A stretch of DNA of 40,173 nt from Oscillatoriales cyanobacterium SM2_2_1. GTDB taxonomy: Bacteria; Cyanobacteriota; Cyanobacteriia; Pseudanabaenales; Pseudanabaenaceae. Within the stretch, counting starts at the first letter, position 1. Every line of letters starts with the position of its first letter. The notes beneath the pieces were generated by a model. It made no database searches. It saw only the letters and a program-made list of their open reading frames with translations, and was not told where the DNA came from. The stretch is taken from the NCBI GenBank assembly GCA_012031145.1, contig JAAUUH010000016.1, positions 1 to 40,173 on the forward strand, read 5' to 3'. Positions 16,491 to 25,243 of this stretch are shown here, in pieces. A program made the position numbers and the translations under genes.

Positions 16491-16497
16491 GTTAGGC
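16491..16497 (-). other. Possible attC core remnant after the Abi gene
   Basis: On the minus strand GCCTAAC, identical in form to the first core of the two attC-like sites, lies 17 bases after the Abi stop codon. No matching GTTRRRY or inner arms are found before the next gene. It could be a truncated attC or a chance 7-mer. Confidence 0.2.
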
Positions 16498-16514
16498 TCA
16501 GGGAACATATTAGG

Positions 16515-17351
16515 TTAGGGGATGCTATTTTTATTTTTCCTCACTTGATACTCCTTTGTTTCAAATAGAAAATCACAGAGAGTCTTGGCAGAATTTACGG
16601 CTAGTTTTGCATGATGTTCTAGTGGTTTATATGAAATAATATGAGAATCACTCATCGTATTACGTAAAGTAGCCAAGTCAGAAACTATACTTGTTAATCC
16701 AGATAGGATCTGCCTCAGACATTCTGCAAGGCTCTCTTGTTCTGGTGAGAGATTTAAGTGCTTTTGAACCCTCTTATACAGTTTCGGTAGGTTGCCATCA
16801 TATTCAGGTGGATTAGGATCGTATTCTTTCTCAATCGCTGACAAAACTGCATCGACAAGAGAGCGCGCATTGGTAATTGCACCATCAAAATTTCCTTCGC
16901 CAAGCTTCTTGTCGCACTTCTTTATTTGTTCGTCAATAAAGATATGTGTGAGTTCAACTGAATTTTTATAAGGATGCGATAACTCTATTGAAGATCTGCT
17001 TAATTTGTAAACATCCCACTTCTTTCCTGACGATCGCAGTTCGTAATTATCAAACTCAAGAAACTGATTTAAATGTTCAACGGCAATATTAATGTTGAGT
17101 TCTTTGGCAAGAAAGTGGCGAGGATCGAGAGCCGCAACCAGAATATCTTTCATGGTTGGTGTGTCATTAAATTCGCGCAATTTCTTTTCTGCATAATCCC
17201 AACGAGAAGGAAAACCGCTCCCATAAGTGTCCTATGAACCAAATTGGTTGAAGAACGAAACTAATTGCGGACCCGTTCGATATGGCGATCGCCCTCCATC
17301 ACCAGTGATAATCGAGCCAAGAGCCGATATTGTTTGTTCTGATAGTTTCAC
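16515..17351 (-). pseudogene. Abortive-infection (Abi_C) family gene with internal TAG
   Basis: The frame from GTG 17351 reads KLSEQTISALGSIITGDGGR, then SPYRTGPQLVSFFNQFGS, a TAG (17234-17232), then DTYGSGFPSRWDYAEKKL, then an ATG at 17153 and onward to 16515. Sequence quality on both sides of the TAG is the same protein. The C-terminal half (FDGAITNARSLVDAVLSAIE, LPKLYKRVQKHLNLSPEQES, LRQILSGLTSIVSDLATLRN, then HHAKLAVNSAKTL) matches the Abi_C domain of phage-exclusion proteins. The gene is visibly AT-richer than its neighbours, a sign of transfer. If only the downstream ATG is used, a 212-aa product lacking the N-terminal domain results. It lies 70 bases upstream of the 86-aa/retropepsin cassette on the same strand. 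Confidence 0.7.
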
Positions 17352-17712
17352 ACTCTAACCAAGCCTTGCTATCTCATCCAATTATTCTAAAGCATTGCCA
17401 CAACCAAAACTCAAGCCGCCCAACTATGCACTATGTGGAAATACTCCGCATATAAACCCCAATGGGGGTAGACATAACGAAACTTTCCGGATAATACAAC
17501 TACCATGGTGAAATATCCAAAAACTTTCCGGGCATCACCCTAGGGCAGAGTGAATATCCAGATCGATGCTGGGTAGAGACTCCAAGCCAATCCTAAGGAC
17601 GCTAGTGGTAACTTGATTTCGTTATGCACCAAGGTGGGTTATAAGTTTTTGCAATGACTTGGAGTGATCTAAAGGGATGGATTACATTTATCTAGTCTAT
17701 TGACCTGGTTCC
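17352..17712. other. Intergenic stretch between the Abi gene and sbcC-like gene
   Basis: No gene is seen. Divergent promoters for the Abi gene and sbcC are expected here, but none is clear. A direct repeat (A)AACTTTCCGG occurs twice (about 17480-17490 and 17529-17540). Confidence 0.45.
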
Positions 17713-20142
17713 ATGCGACTAATATCACTGCGCCTAGAAAATTTTCGTCAACACCGTGCCACTGAGATCGCCTTTCCCGCTGGACTGGTAGGTATTCTGG
17801 GGGAAAACGGTGCCGGAAAAACCACCATCCTGGAGGCGATCGCCTGGGCACTCTATGGCAATCAAGGGGGTGTCATTCGGGGAACAACGGAATCTCTAAT
17901 TTGGCGGCGGGCTCCGGGGCGATCAGCAGCAGTGGCAGAACTTACCTTTGCCTACGGTGGACAGACCTATCGCGTGCGGCGATCGCAGTCGGCCAGCAAG
18001 GGCAACGCCGAAGTCTTTCAAGAACAAAAGGTGATCGCCAATTCCACCAAAGCCACCAACGAATTTCTTACCCGATTATTGGGCATGACCCATCAGGAAT
18101 TTTTTAACAGCTACTTCACAGGGCAAAAGGAACTGCAATTTCTTGGCAACCTCGCGGGCAGCACTGATCGCGAACGCTTTATCGCCCGGATGCTGGGCTA
18201 TGACCGCTTGACCGAACAACAGGGGGAATCGGGTAAACCCCAGACCATTCGAGGCGATCGCCAAGCCCAAAAAATCCTGATCAGCCGCCTTCAGGGGGGA
18301 TTAGAAGAACTGAGCCAAGTCCATACCGAACTTGCGATTACCACCGAGCAGCTCACCACCCTCCAAACCCAAGTAACCGCCGCGATCACTGCCCTCCAAA
18401 CCCATCAGCAGGAACGCGATCGCCTCACTCCTACCCTCAACACCCTTGAGCAGACGCGCGATCGCCATCGGGAACTCGAGCAACAACTCCAACTGCTTGA
18501 CAATCAGATCCATAACCAACACCAACGGCTTAAGGAACTAACGTCGGAAACCCATAGTCTCAGTGCCGCTAACCAGCGCCTCCAATCGCTCCAAGCCCAA
18601 CTGCACCCCTATGCTGATCTGGTGGTCGAACAGCAGCACCTCACCCAACTCCAGCAGCAGGTGCAGCATCACCAATCCCTCCAGAAACAAATCGACCAAC
18701 TCAGCACCCAAATTACCGAACGCGATCGCCAACTCCAAGACCACGCCGATTTGCCCCAAAGCCAAGCTGCCCTCACTGCTGCAATCGCCCAACTAGAGCA
18801 GCAACTCCACGACACCAGCCAAACCCTCAAAACCCAAGAGCATCAGTGGCAGCAGGAGCGCACCCAACTGGCTACCCAAATCCAAAGTGCCCAGCAATAC
18901 CGGCAAAAACTCCACAGCCAACACCACACCATCCACAGTGCTGGTCAGGATGGCAACTGCCCCACCTGCGATCGCCCGTTACACCAGGAATTTCACACCG
19001 TCCTAGACCAGTTCCAGGAGCAGATCGATCAGCTTGACCAGCAAATTAGCTGCTGGCAGCAGCAATACTTAACGCTTGCTGCCCCCCCCACCCTCGTCAG
19101 CGCCCTCGAACGTCAGCTAGAAATCCTTCAGCAGCAACATAAGGAGCAATTTGGCCATCAGCGCACCCTCGATGTCACCGCCGCCCGCCTTCAGCAATGG
19201 CAACAGGATCGCGATCGCCTCAACCATCAGCGTGATCACCTTCAGCAGCAACAGCAGACCCTACCCAGCCATTACGACCATCAGCGCGCCCAAATTGTCG
19301 CCACCCAACTCCTTCAGCTTGCCCCCCTACACACCGAGGCCCTGCAACTGTCCCATGCCCCCCAGCGCCTGCTCCAACTTCAGCAGCAACAACACGCCCT
19401 CACCGCCGAACTGCAAACCCTAGGCGATCGCCACCACCAAAACCAGCAATCCCTCGACCATCTCGCCTTCGACCCCGCCACCTACCAGCACACCCGCGAT
19501 CGCCACTATCACCTCAGTCAAACCATCGAGCAAAGCCAACACCACCTCGCCCAACTCCAGCAGGAACACAGCCGCCTCCAGGAACGGCACCGCCAACTAG
19601 GCGATCGCCAGGTGCTCTACCAACAGCGCCAACAACAACTGCAAGCCGCCCAAAGTCAAGCCCTCCTCCTTGACGCCCTCGACCAATGCTACACCGATCT
19701 GCGTCAGCATTTGGTTAGCCAAATCCGCCCCCAACTCTCCGAAACCGCCAGCCACTACCTCAGTCAACTCACCACCGGTCGCTACAGCCATCTGGAGCTC
19801 AACGAAACCTACAAACTCACCCTTTATGACAGTGACACCCCAAAACCTATCCTTTCCGGGGGCGAAGAAGACATCGCAAACCTCAGCCTTCGCCTGGCCA
19901 TCTCCCACATGCTAACTGAGCGCACCACCCGCCCCTTCTCACTCCTAATTCTGGATGAAATCTTTGGCTCCCTGGACCAAAATCGCCAAGAAAACGTCAT
20001 CAACCTCCTCTATGCCCTCGAACAACAATTCGAGCAAGTCCTCCTGATCACCCACATTGAAACCATCAAAGAAAGCATTCCCCAAGTCATTCGCCTTGCC
20101 TACAATCCCATCAGTCAGTCCACCGAAGTCGTTGCGGAATAA
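17713..20142 (+). CDS. sbcC: SbcC/Rad50-like SMC-family ATPase
   Basis: The protein is 809 aa with the Rad50/SbcC layout. The N-terminal ATPase half has Walker A GENGAGKT at residues 30-37. Then comes a long, unusually Gln/His-rich coiled coil (about 190-680) interrupted by a zinc hook CPTCDRP (Cys416, Cys419). The C-terminal half has the ABC signature LSGGEE (about 713) and Walker B LLILDEIFGSLD (about 743). Such proteins tether and process DNA ends with an SbcD/Mre11 nuclease. No sbcD is adjacent. It is shorter than E. coli SbcC (about 1050 aa) but typical for cyanobacteria. It starts a plus-strand block; the next gene begins 78 bases downstream. It may be housekeeping repair or part of a defence module; the sequence does not decide. 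Confidence 0.85.
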   Translation: MRLISLRLENFRQHRATEIAFPAGLVGILGENGAGKTTILEAIAWALYGNQGGVIRGTTESLIWRRAPGRSAAVAELTFAYGGQTYRVRRSQSASKGNAEVFQEQKVIANSTKATNEFLTRLLGMTHQEFFNSYFTGQKELQFLGNLAGSTDRERFIARMLGYDRLTEQQGESGKPQTIRGDRQAQKILISRLQGGLEELSQVHTELAITTEQLTTLQTQVTAAITALQTHQQERDRLTPTLNTLEQTRDRHRELEQQLQLLDNQIHNQHQRLKELTSETHSLSAANQRLQSLQAQLHPYADLVVEQQHLTQLQQQVQHHQSLQKQIDQLSTQITERDRQLQDHADLPQSQAALTAAIAQLEQQLHDTSQTLKTQEHQWQQERTQLATQIQSAQQYRQKLHSQHHTIHSAGQDGNCPTCDRPLHQEFHTVLDQFQEQIDQLDQQISCWQQQYLTLAAPPTLVSALERQLEILQQQHKEQFGHQRTLDVTAARLQQWQQDRDRLNHQRDHLQQQQQTLPSHYDHQRAQIVATQLLQLAPLHTEALQLSHAPQRLLQLQQQQHALTAELQTLGDRHHQNQQSLDHLAFDPATYQHTRDRHYHLSQTIEQSQHHLAQLQQEHSRLQERHRQLGDRQVLYQQRQQQLQAAQSQALLLDALDQCYTDLRQHLVSQIRPQLSETASHYLSQLTTGRYSHLELNETYKLTLYDSDTPKPILSGGEEDIANLSLRLAISHMLTERTTRPFSLLILDEIFGSLDQNRQENVINLLYALEQQFEQVLLITHIETIKESIPQVIRLAYNPISQSTEVVAE

Positions 20143-20220
20143 AAACTCTACCCCCAGCCGCAATTCAGATGCTCGCAATTCTCATGATAAGATTCAAAGG
20201 TAGGTTACTCACGCTAAGTC

Positions 20221-22076
20221 ATGAAGGTCGTTGCTGGTTTCGTCAGGTCAGGACTCACGCTTGGCACTGGGTTAAGGTTCCTGATCGTCTCCCTCGCCTC
20301 CTCTGCCACAGCCCTTGGAATTCTATACGCCAACTACTACAACTATTGGGAAGTCACCATCCACCGCACCCAAACCATAGATTTCAATATTCTGGCAAAC
20401 CTTCTCCCTACCAAAATATCCCTACTACTTCCCCAAGCCTAAACCTCTAAAACCAGTGCCGCCCTACTCCAACAGTCCCTAGACAGCAACTATGGACTCT
20501 TCGGCATCATTGTCACCGATTGCAAAACCGCCGCGACTTCCTGCTCATCACAAAAAATCCTTTTTGCCTCCCAAGCGAAAATTAGCAACACGGGAGCTCT
20601 GATTCCTCAAAATGAATATGCCAAAAATTGGACCAAAAGAATAGATACCAAGGAGTCCCTCAACCGAGAATTGGCAGCTTCACCCCATGTTTTACTCTAC
20701 AACCCTCTCCCACTCCAACAGGAATGGAGCTTTCTCTCTCCCCGCAACGACACCCAAGTGCCCCAGCAAAAAAATCAGGGCACGATTATTGGCAGAATCT
20801 ACTTCCTCAGAGCAGAACCTCCTGCTTTCAAAGACGAATTGGAACGATGGTCAAGGGATATTCCCAATAGCCTCGCCAACTTAGGGGGCTCTAAATCCAC
20901 GATCAGCAGCAGAACACTGGTGTACAACTCCGTAGCGTTCTCTGCCCTTCTGACCGGCTTAATCACCTTTCTAATTCTAGAGTTCGCCTACTACCTAATG
21001 CGACATTCCCAGGAGAAGGAATCCAGAGCAGTCGCAGAAAAACAGATTGCCGAGCAAAAACTTCACGCTACCCAAAGCCGCCTCCGCCAAGCGCAAATAC
21101 AGGCCGAACATGCTGCTGAAAAAAGTGGGAATGCAATCCTTAAGCAACAGGAGTCGGAACAAAAAGCTCGTGAAGCCGCCATTCAGTATGAGCAGGCCCT
21201 GCGTGAAAAGGAGCAAGCTGAAGCCGCCGCGGAAGACATCAGTCAGCAATTACTCCAACAGAGAGAGTTCACTAACCAAGCACTTCGCCTCGCAATGGAA
21301 AAAAGTGAACAGGCTTGGTACGAAAAGCGGCATCTGAGGAGCTCGCCCAACTGGCAGCGATTGAAAGCGAGGAAGCCCAACGTCAAAAAGCCAAAGCTGA
21401 GGAACTCCTGAAAATCGCCCTCCACGAGAGTGAGCAAGCGCTGAGTGACAAGGCAAAAGCTGAGGAACAGGCTCGGTTGGCAACGGCAGAGCGCGAATAC
21501 ACCAGGCAGAAACAACAGGATTTATATGAAACCATTGAGGATGAGATTGAGAGAGAAACCAGAAAACTCAAGGAAGAAAATGAAACTCTGCAAGCCGAAA
21601 ATCAACGCCTCCAACAAGAACGCTATCGACTCTTCACCAAAGCAGAATCTATGATGCCCACAGAGGCACTGAAGCACGGACAAAATGCTATCTACTTTGA
21701 AATGACCGAAAATGATTTTTATCCCTCCGAAAGGAAGGATTTGATTCTTGAGATTATCAAAAGAAGCAGTGCTTCTGTCCATCCAGGCAGTCGTAGTGCT
21801 CACGTTCTTCAGGACTTGCTAAAGCGCAATCAATCTTCGGGACGCAGAGAATCCCTAAAGCGGGAAATTGACAATTTGTTCAAGGGATATAGGAAAGTGG
21901 AGAGTCCGCTGCGCAGCGAACTCCAACATCTAGGATTTGAGTTTATTTCCGACAACCATCACCACAAGATCCGCTTTTGCGATGACCCTCGATATACTGT
22001 TTCGTTTGCCAAAACTCCTAGTGACTGGCGCGCAGGCAAGAATATCGCCGATGATATTTGCCACAGAATACTATAG
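20221..22076 (+). pseudogene. Unrecognised two-TM, coiled-coil protein, broken by TAA and a frameshift
   Basis: A single gene of about 618 codons is spread over three open segments. From the ATG at 20221 it has a membrane helix (LRFLIVSLASSATALGILYA, about 18-37). An in-frame TAA (20440-20442, one change from CAA) interrupts an otherwise continuous extracytoplasmic region. A second membrane helix (SVAFSALLTGLITFLILEFA, about 237-256) follows, then a long charged coiled coil. At 21323-21326 one A is missing (GAAAAG for GAAAAAG), after which the coil continues (ASEELAQLAAIESEEAQRQK). The C-terminal domain of about 85 residues contains FEFISDNHHHKIRF and TVSFAKTPSDWRAGKN, reminiscent of small HicA/dsRBD-like folds. 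I do not recognise the family. It follows the sbcC-like gene by 78 bases. Confidence 0.6.
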
Positions 22077-22358
22077 GATTTGGGAGTGAAGCTAGCAATG
22101 CAAAATCCTGGGATCAATGTTTGAGATGTCAGTTCAATCGTCATACATCTATACAACTTGTTTAGCCATAGGATGATTTCCTTGCATACTCATCGTCAGT
22201 GGGTGAGTCATGCGATCTAGTCATTAGAATCCTTGCAAATCAGAGGTTAGTAAGGATTACTCCTGGCTATCGGAGCAATGTCTACCGAATCGTGTAAATT
22301 TGTATGAATTACATCAACTGCTTGTAACTATCCCTCTCCATCCTCTACCCAATTATCT

Positions 22359-23054
22359 ATGGCTACCCTTTCCAGCGAACTCGAGACATTTTTCTTTGAA
22401 AATGACCGTTGGCTGCCATCCGAGACTAGTGGGCTAACTCAGCCTTCCGAAAATCCCCTGCAAAACGAAGTTCCTAAAGATCAAATCAAAGTCACCCTTG
22501 GCGACCTCCTTGATCTTGCAGGAGAGCGAGCCTTCGGTTTTCTATTTGTGCTGCTGTCGTTTCCATCTGCCTTACCGATCCCGGCTCCTGGCTATTCGGT
22601 TCCCTTCGGATTTGCCATGTTGCTTTTAGCTGGGCAGTTGCTAGTTGGGAAAAGTGAACCCTGGTTTCCAAGGAGTTGGCGGAATCAGGGATTTGCAGTG
22701 AATAAGGTTCGCCAGGTTCTAAAAATGGGCTTACCTTGGCTGCGGCGTATTGAATCCATTTCGCGCCCACGTCTGACTCAGGTTTGTACTAGCCTTCCTG
22801 GACGTTCTGGCATTGGTCTGGCGATCGCCCTGATGTCCATTTCGATGATGATTCCGATCCCTGGCACAAATACCCTCCCAGCAATGGGAATCTTCGTCAC
22901 AGGTTTCGGCCTACTAGATGACGATGGGGTAATTAGCCTAGGTGGATTAGCTCTATGCGTCTGTGGCTTTATTCTGACATCCTCAATTTTGCTGGCGATC
23001 GCCTTTGGTAGCAGCAGCCTCCTTGACATAATTAAAGGCGCGCTGGGGCGTTAA
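22359..23054 (+). CDS. ExoD family membrane protein (exopolysaccharide synthesis-like)
   Basis: The protein is 231 aa. After a 45-residue polar leader comes the ExoD signature: VTLGDLLDLAGERAFGFLFV, then LSFPSALPIPAPGYSVPFG, with three to four C-terminal hydrophobic segments (GIGLAIALMSISMMIPIPGT, LPAMGIFVTGFGLLDDDGVI, LALCVCGFILTSSILLAIAF). ExoD was first linked to exopolysaccharide production in Rhizobium; its biochemical role is unclear. It stands alone with about 280 bases of unannotated DNA upstream in which I see nothing distinctive. Confidence 0.85.
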   Translation: MATLSSELETFFFENDRWLPSETSGLTQPSENPLQNEVPKDQIKVTLGDLLDLAGERAFGFLFVLLSFPSALPIPAPGYSVPFGFAMLLLAGQLLVGKSEPWFPRSWRNQGFAVNKVRQVLKMGLPWLRRIESISRPRLTQVCTSLPGRSGIGLAIALMSISMMIPIPGTNTLPAMGIFVTGFGLLDDDGVISLGGLALCVCGFILTSSILLAIAFGSSSLLDIIKGALGR

Positions 23055-23423
23055 ATCCAGGGGGATAATTCTGCCCAATTTCCCCGAAAAAAGCCGAGGA
23101 AACCTCTGACATTTCCTCTGACATTAGTTTGATAAATCCGTGCGAGCAAGTCCAAGGATAATAGATAAATCCTTTTTTTGTCTGCACCTAGCTTTCATAA
23201 ACTCCAGAACAGTTTCTATTAGTTCCAAGTCTAACTTCCTTTTGTGATGAATGGAACCTTCACTTAAGTTTTCAACCTGTCGTTAACTAGGGTCTATTAT
23301 TTAGACTTAGTCCTAATACCAGGATCCCATCCTGTCCTGTCAGGTTCCTGGGTGCGTCCGTGGTGGATTGTTCAGTGCCTCAGAGTAGAATGGGGTCAAA
23401 AGTTCGTGAGGAATGTCTGATCT
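23055..23423. other. Intergenic region upstream of grxC with an inverted repeat
   Basis: No gene is seen. CCTCTGACATT occurs twice in tandem near 23104-23127. A perfect inverted repeat GTCTA-TTATT-TAGAC lies at 23292-23306, flanked by ACTA and TAGT, giving a longer imperfect palindrome that could be an operator for the grxC-lptC unit. No regulator is assigned. Confidence 0.4.
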
Positions 23424-23687
23424 ATGCCCAAGGTTGAAATTTATACATGGCAAACCTGTCCCTTTTGCATTCGCGCCAAAGCTCTCCTTAACCAAAAAGG
23501 TGTTACGTATATTGAATACAAAATCGATGGTGATGAAGCAGCGCGAATGGCGATGGTCGCTCGGGGCAACGATGGTCGCCGCTCGGTTCCCCAAATTTTT
23601 ATCGATGATCAGCACATTGGTGGCTGCGATCGCCTCCATGAATTAGAGCGCCAAGGCCAGCTTGATAGGCTGTTGACCGGCGTATGA
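23424..23687 (+). CDS. grxC: Glutaredoxin 3
   Basis: This 87-aa dithiol glutaredoxin reduces disulfides using glutathione. It has the active site CPFC at residues 12-15, the glutathione-binding SVPQIF (cis-Pro), and GGCDRLHEL. Length is normal for class I glutaredoxins. Its stop overlaps the lptC start by 4 bases (ATGA), implying coupled translation. An AGGA lies about 15 bases upstream of the ATG. Confidence 0.95.
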   Translation: MPKVEIYTWQTCPFCIRAKALLNQKGVTYIEYKIDGDEAARMAMVARGNDGRRSVPQIFIDDQHIGGCDRLHELERQGQLDRLLTGV

Positions 23688-24799
23688 GCATCCAACGGCG
23701 TCTTCTGTTCGCTTTTCTTGGACTGCTTGTCCTTGCTTTCGTGCCATGGCTGATTGGTCAAAATACCTTGACACCGATCACTGTGCCATCGCCTACAGAG
23801 GCTACTTCTAGCCTCTTTGATATCCGGCTCACCGAGTTTGATCAGGCAGGTAAATTGCTGTGGGAGGTCAACGCAGAGCGGATTGATTATCGCCAGGATC
23901 GCCGCGTTGCTGACGTTCAAAAGGTGTCCGGAAGATTCTATCGGGATGGCGAACTGCTGATTACTGCAACTAGTGATACCGGCGTTCTCAATCAGGTGGA
24001 GCAACAGATCGCAATGAAAGGCAACGTGCGGGCGATCGCGGTTAAGGATAACCTCACCCTAACCGCTGCCGAAATTCTGTGGAACTCCAAAAAAGATCTC
24101 ATGACTGGTTCAGGCACGGTTACGATTCGGCAGCCCAAGGAAAAACTATCGCTTACAGGACAAAGATTGGAGGCTCGCCCCAGCCAGAATCGCTTTACTC
24201 TCAGTGACAATGTTCTTGGAACCGCCGCCAAGCCTCCCCTAGAGATTCGAGGCCGCCAAATCACCTGGGACGCTGATCGTCAGCGCGTCTTTACTGATCG
24301 TCCTCTTACGGTTTTGCAAGCTACGGATCGGCTCACCCTTAGCGCCGATCGAGGTCAGTGGGATATTGCTGCGCAAACCCTAGAAGTCAGTGGCAAAGTC
24401 ACGGCCAAAGATCCCAGCCTTGAGTTAGAAATTCTTACTACCAAAGCGGTTTGGAATCTCAAACGGCAGATTGTTACCCTTCCCCAAGCTTTTACAGCCG
24501 TTAGCGCTGCCCGGGGGATCACAGTCGCCGCCCAAACCGGATCCGCCCAGTTACAGCAGGAAAGCATATTTCTCCAAGGGCAAGTAAAGTCGAGCTTTCA
24601 ATCTACCCAAGGCACGGTCACTGCCGACGCCGTAGAATGGCTAATTCCCAGCCAAAGAATTATCGCCACTGGTAATATTTTTTATCAGCAGCCGGAGCGT
24701 AACCTAACGGTGCGGGGCGATCGGGCCGTTGCCCAACTCGACCAACAAAATATCGAGGTCTCTGGCGGCAGTACCGAAACTCAACTTAACGTTCCCTAA
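23684..24799 (+). CDS. lptC: LptC/LptA-like lipopolysaccharide export protein
   Basis: The protein is 371 aa with one N-terminal membrane helix (about residues 6-25, LLFAFLGLLVLAFVPWLIG) and a long beta-rich periplasmic region. The motif SLFDIRLTEFDQAGKLLWEV is typical of LptC, and the following repeats (SDTGVLNQVEQQIAMKGNVR, LTADRGQWDIAAQTLEVSGK-like units, TADAVEWLIPSQRIIATGNI) have the OstA/LptA beta-jellyroll pattern. Cyanobacterial LptC is longer than the E. coli protein and appears to combine LptC and LptA-like segments, forming part of the bridge that carries lipopolysaccharide to the outer membrane. Confidence 0.88.
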   Translation: MSIQRRLLFAFLGLLVLAFVPWLIGQNTLTPITVPSPTEATSSLFDIRLTEFDQAGKLLWEVNAERIDYRQDRRVADVQKVSGRFYRDGELLITATSDTGVLNQVEQQIAMKGNVRAIAVKDNLTLTAAEILWNSKKDLMTGSGTVTIRQPKEKLSLTGQRLEARPSQNRFTLSDNVLGTAAKPPLEIRGRQITWDADRQRVFTDRPLTVLQATDRLTLSADRGQWDIAAQTLEVSGKVTAKDPSLELEILTTKAVWNLKRQIVTLPQAFTAVSAARGITVAAQTGSAQLQQESIFLQGQVKSSFQSTQGTVTADAVEWLIPSQRIIATGNIFYQQPERNLTVRGDRAVAQLDQQNIEVSGGSTETQLNVP

Positions 24800-24808
24800 T
24801 CTACTGAC

Positions 24809-25216
24809 ATGACCGATACCCAAAAATCTCCCCATGAACCGTCCTACGAACCCCTCAAATATGGTGAGCGTGAAATTCAAGAAGGTACCTTCACCACCTT
24901 TCCTAACCCTCGCCCCGGGCGCGACTACAACATTACCATCACGTTGCCGGAATATACTTGCAAATGCCCGTTTTCCGGCTATCCCGACTTTGCCACGCTT
25001 ACGCTGACCTATACCCCTAGCCAAAAGATTGTGGAACTGAAGGCGATCAAGCTTTACATCAATGGCTATCGCGATCGCTACATCTCCCATGAAGAAGCCA
25101 TTAATCAAATCATGGATGACTTCGTAGGTGCCGTTGAGCCCGTCAAAGCCATCCTAGTTGGCAACTTCAACCCTCGCGGCAACGTGCACACGGTGGTTGA
25201 AGTTCACTACCCCTAG
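24809..25216 (+). CDS. queF: NADPH-dependent 7-cyano-7-deazaguanine reductase
   Basis: The protein is 135 aa. It reduces preQ0 to preQ1 in queuosine synthesis. The catalytic Cys is in CKCPFSGYPDFATL (about residue 52), and the QueF motif VELKAIKLYINGYRDRYISHEEA is complete. It ends with GNFNPRGNVHTVVEVHY. This is the short, single T-fold type found in Bacillus and cyanobacteria. It lies 9 bases after lptC, probably in the same transcript, and is convergent with the helicase gene. Confidence 0.95.
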   Translation: MTDTQKSPHEPSYEPLKYGEREIQEGTFTTFPNPRPGRDYNITITLPEYTCKCPFSGYPDFATLTLTYTPSQKIVELKAIKLYINGYRDRYISHEEAINQIMDDFVGAVEPVKAILVGNFNPRGNVHTVVEVHYP

Positions 25217-25243
25217 CCGAAGAACAGATGCCTGCCCTAGACT

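Noticed and set aside
14831-17351. Island considered as an insertion sequence or prophage
   Set aside because: No transposase, phage integrase, structural gene or terminal inverted repeats were found; attC-type sites explain the palindromes better.
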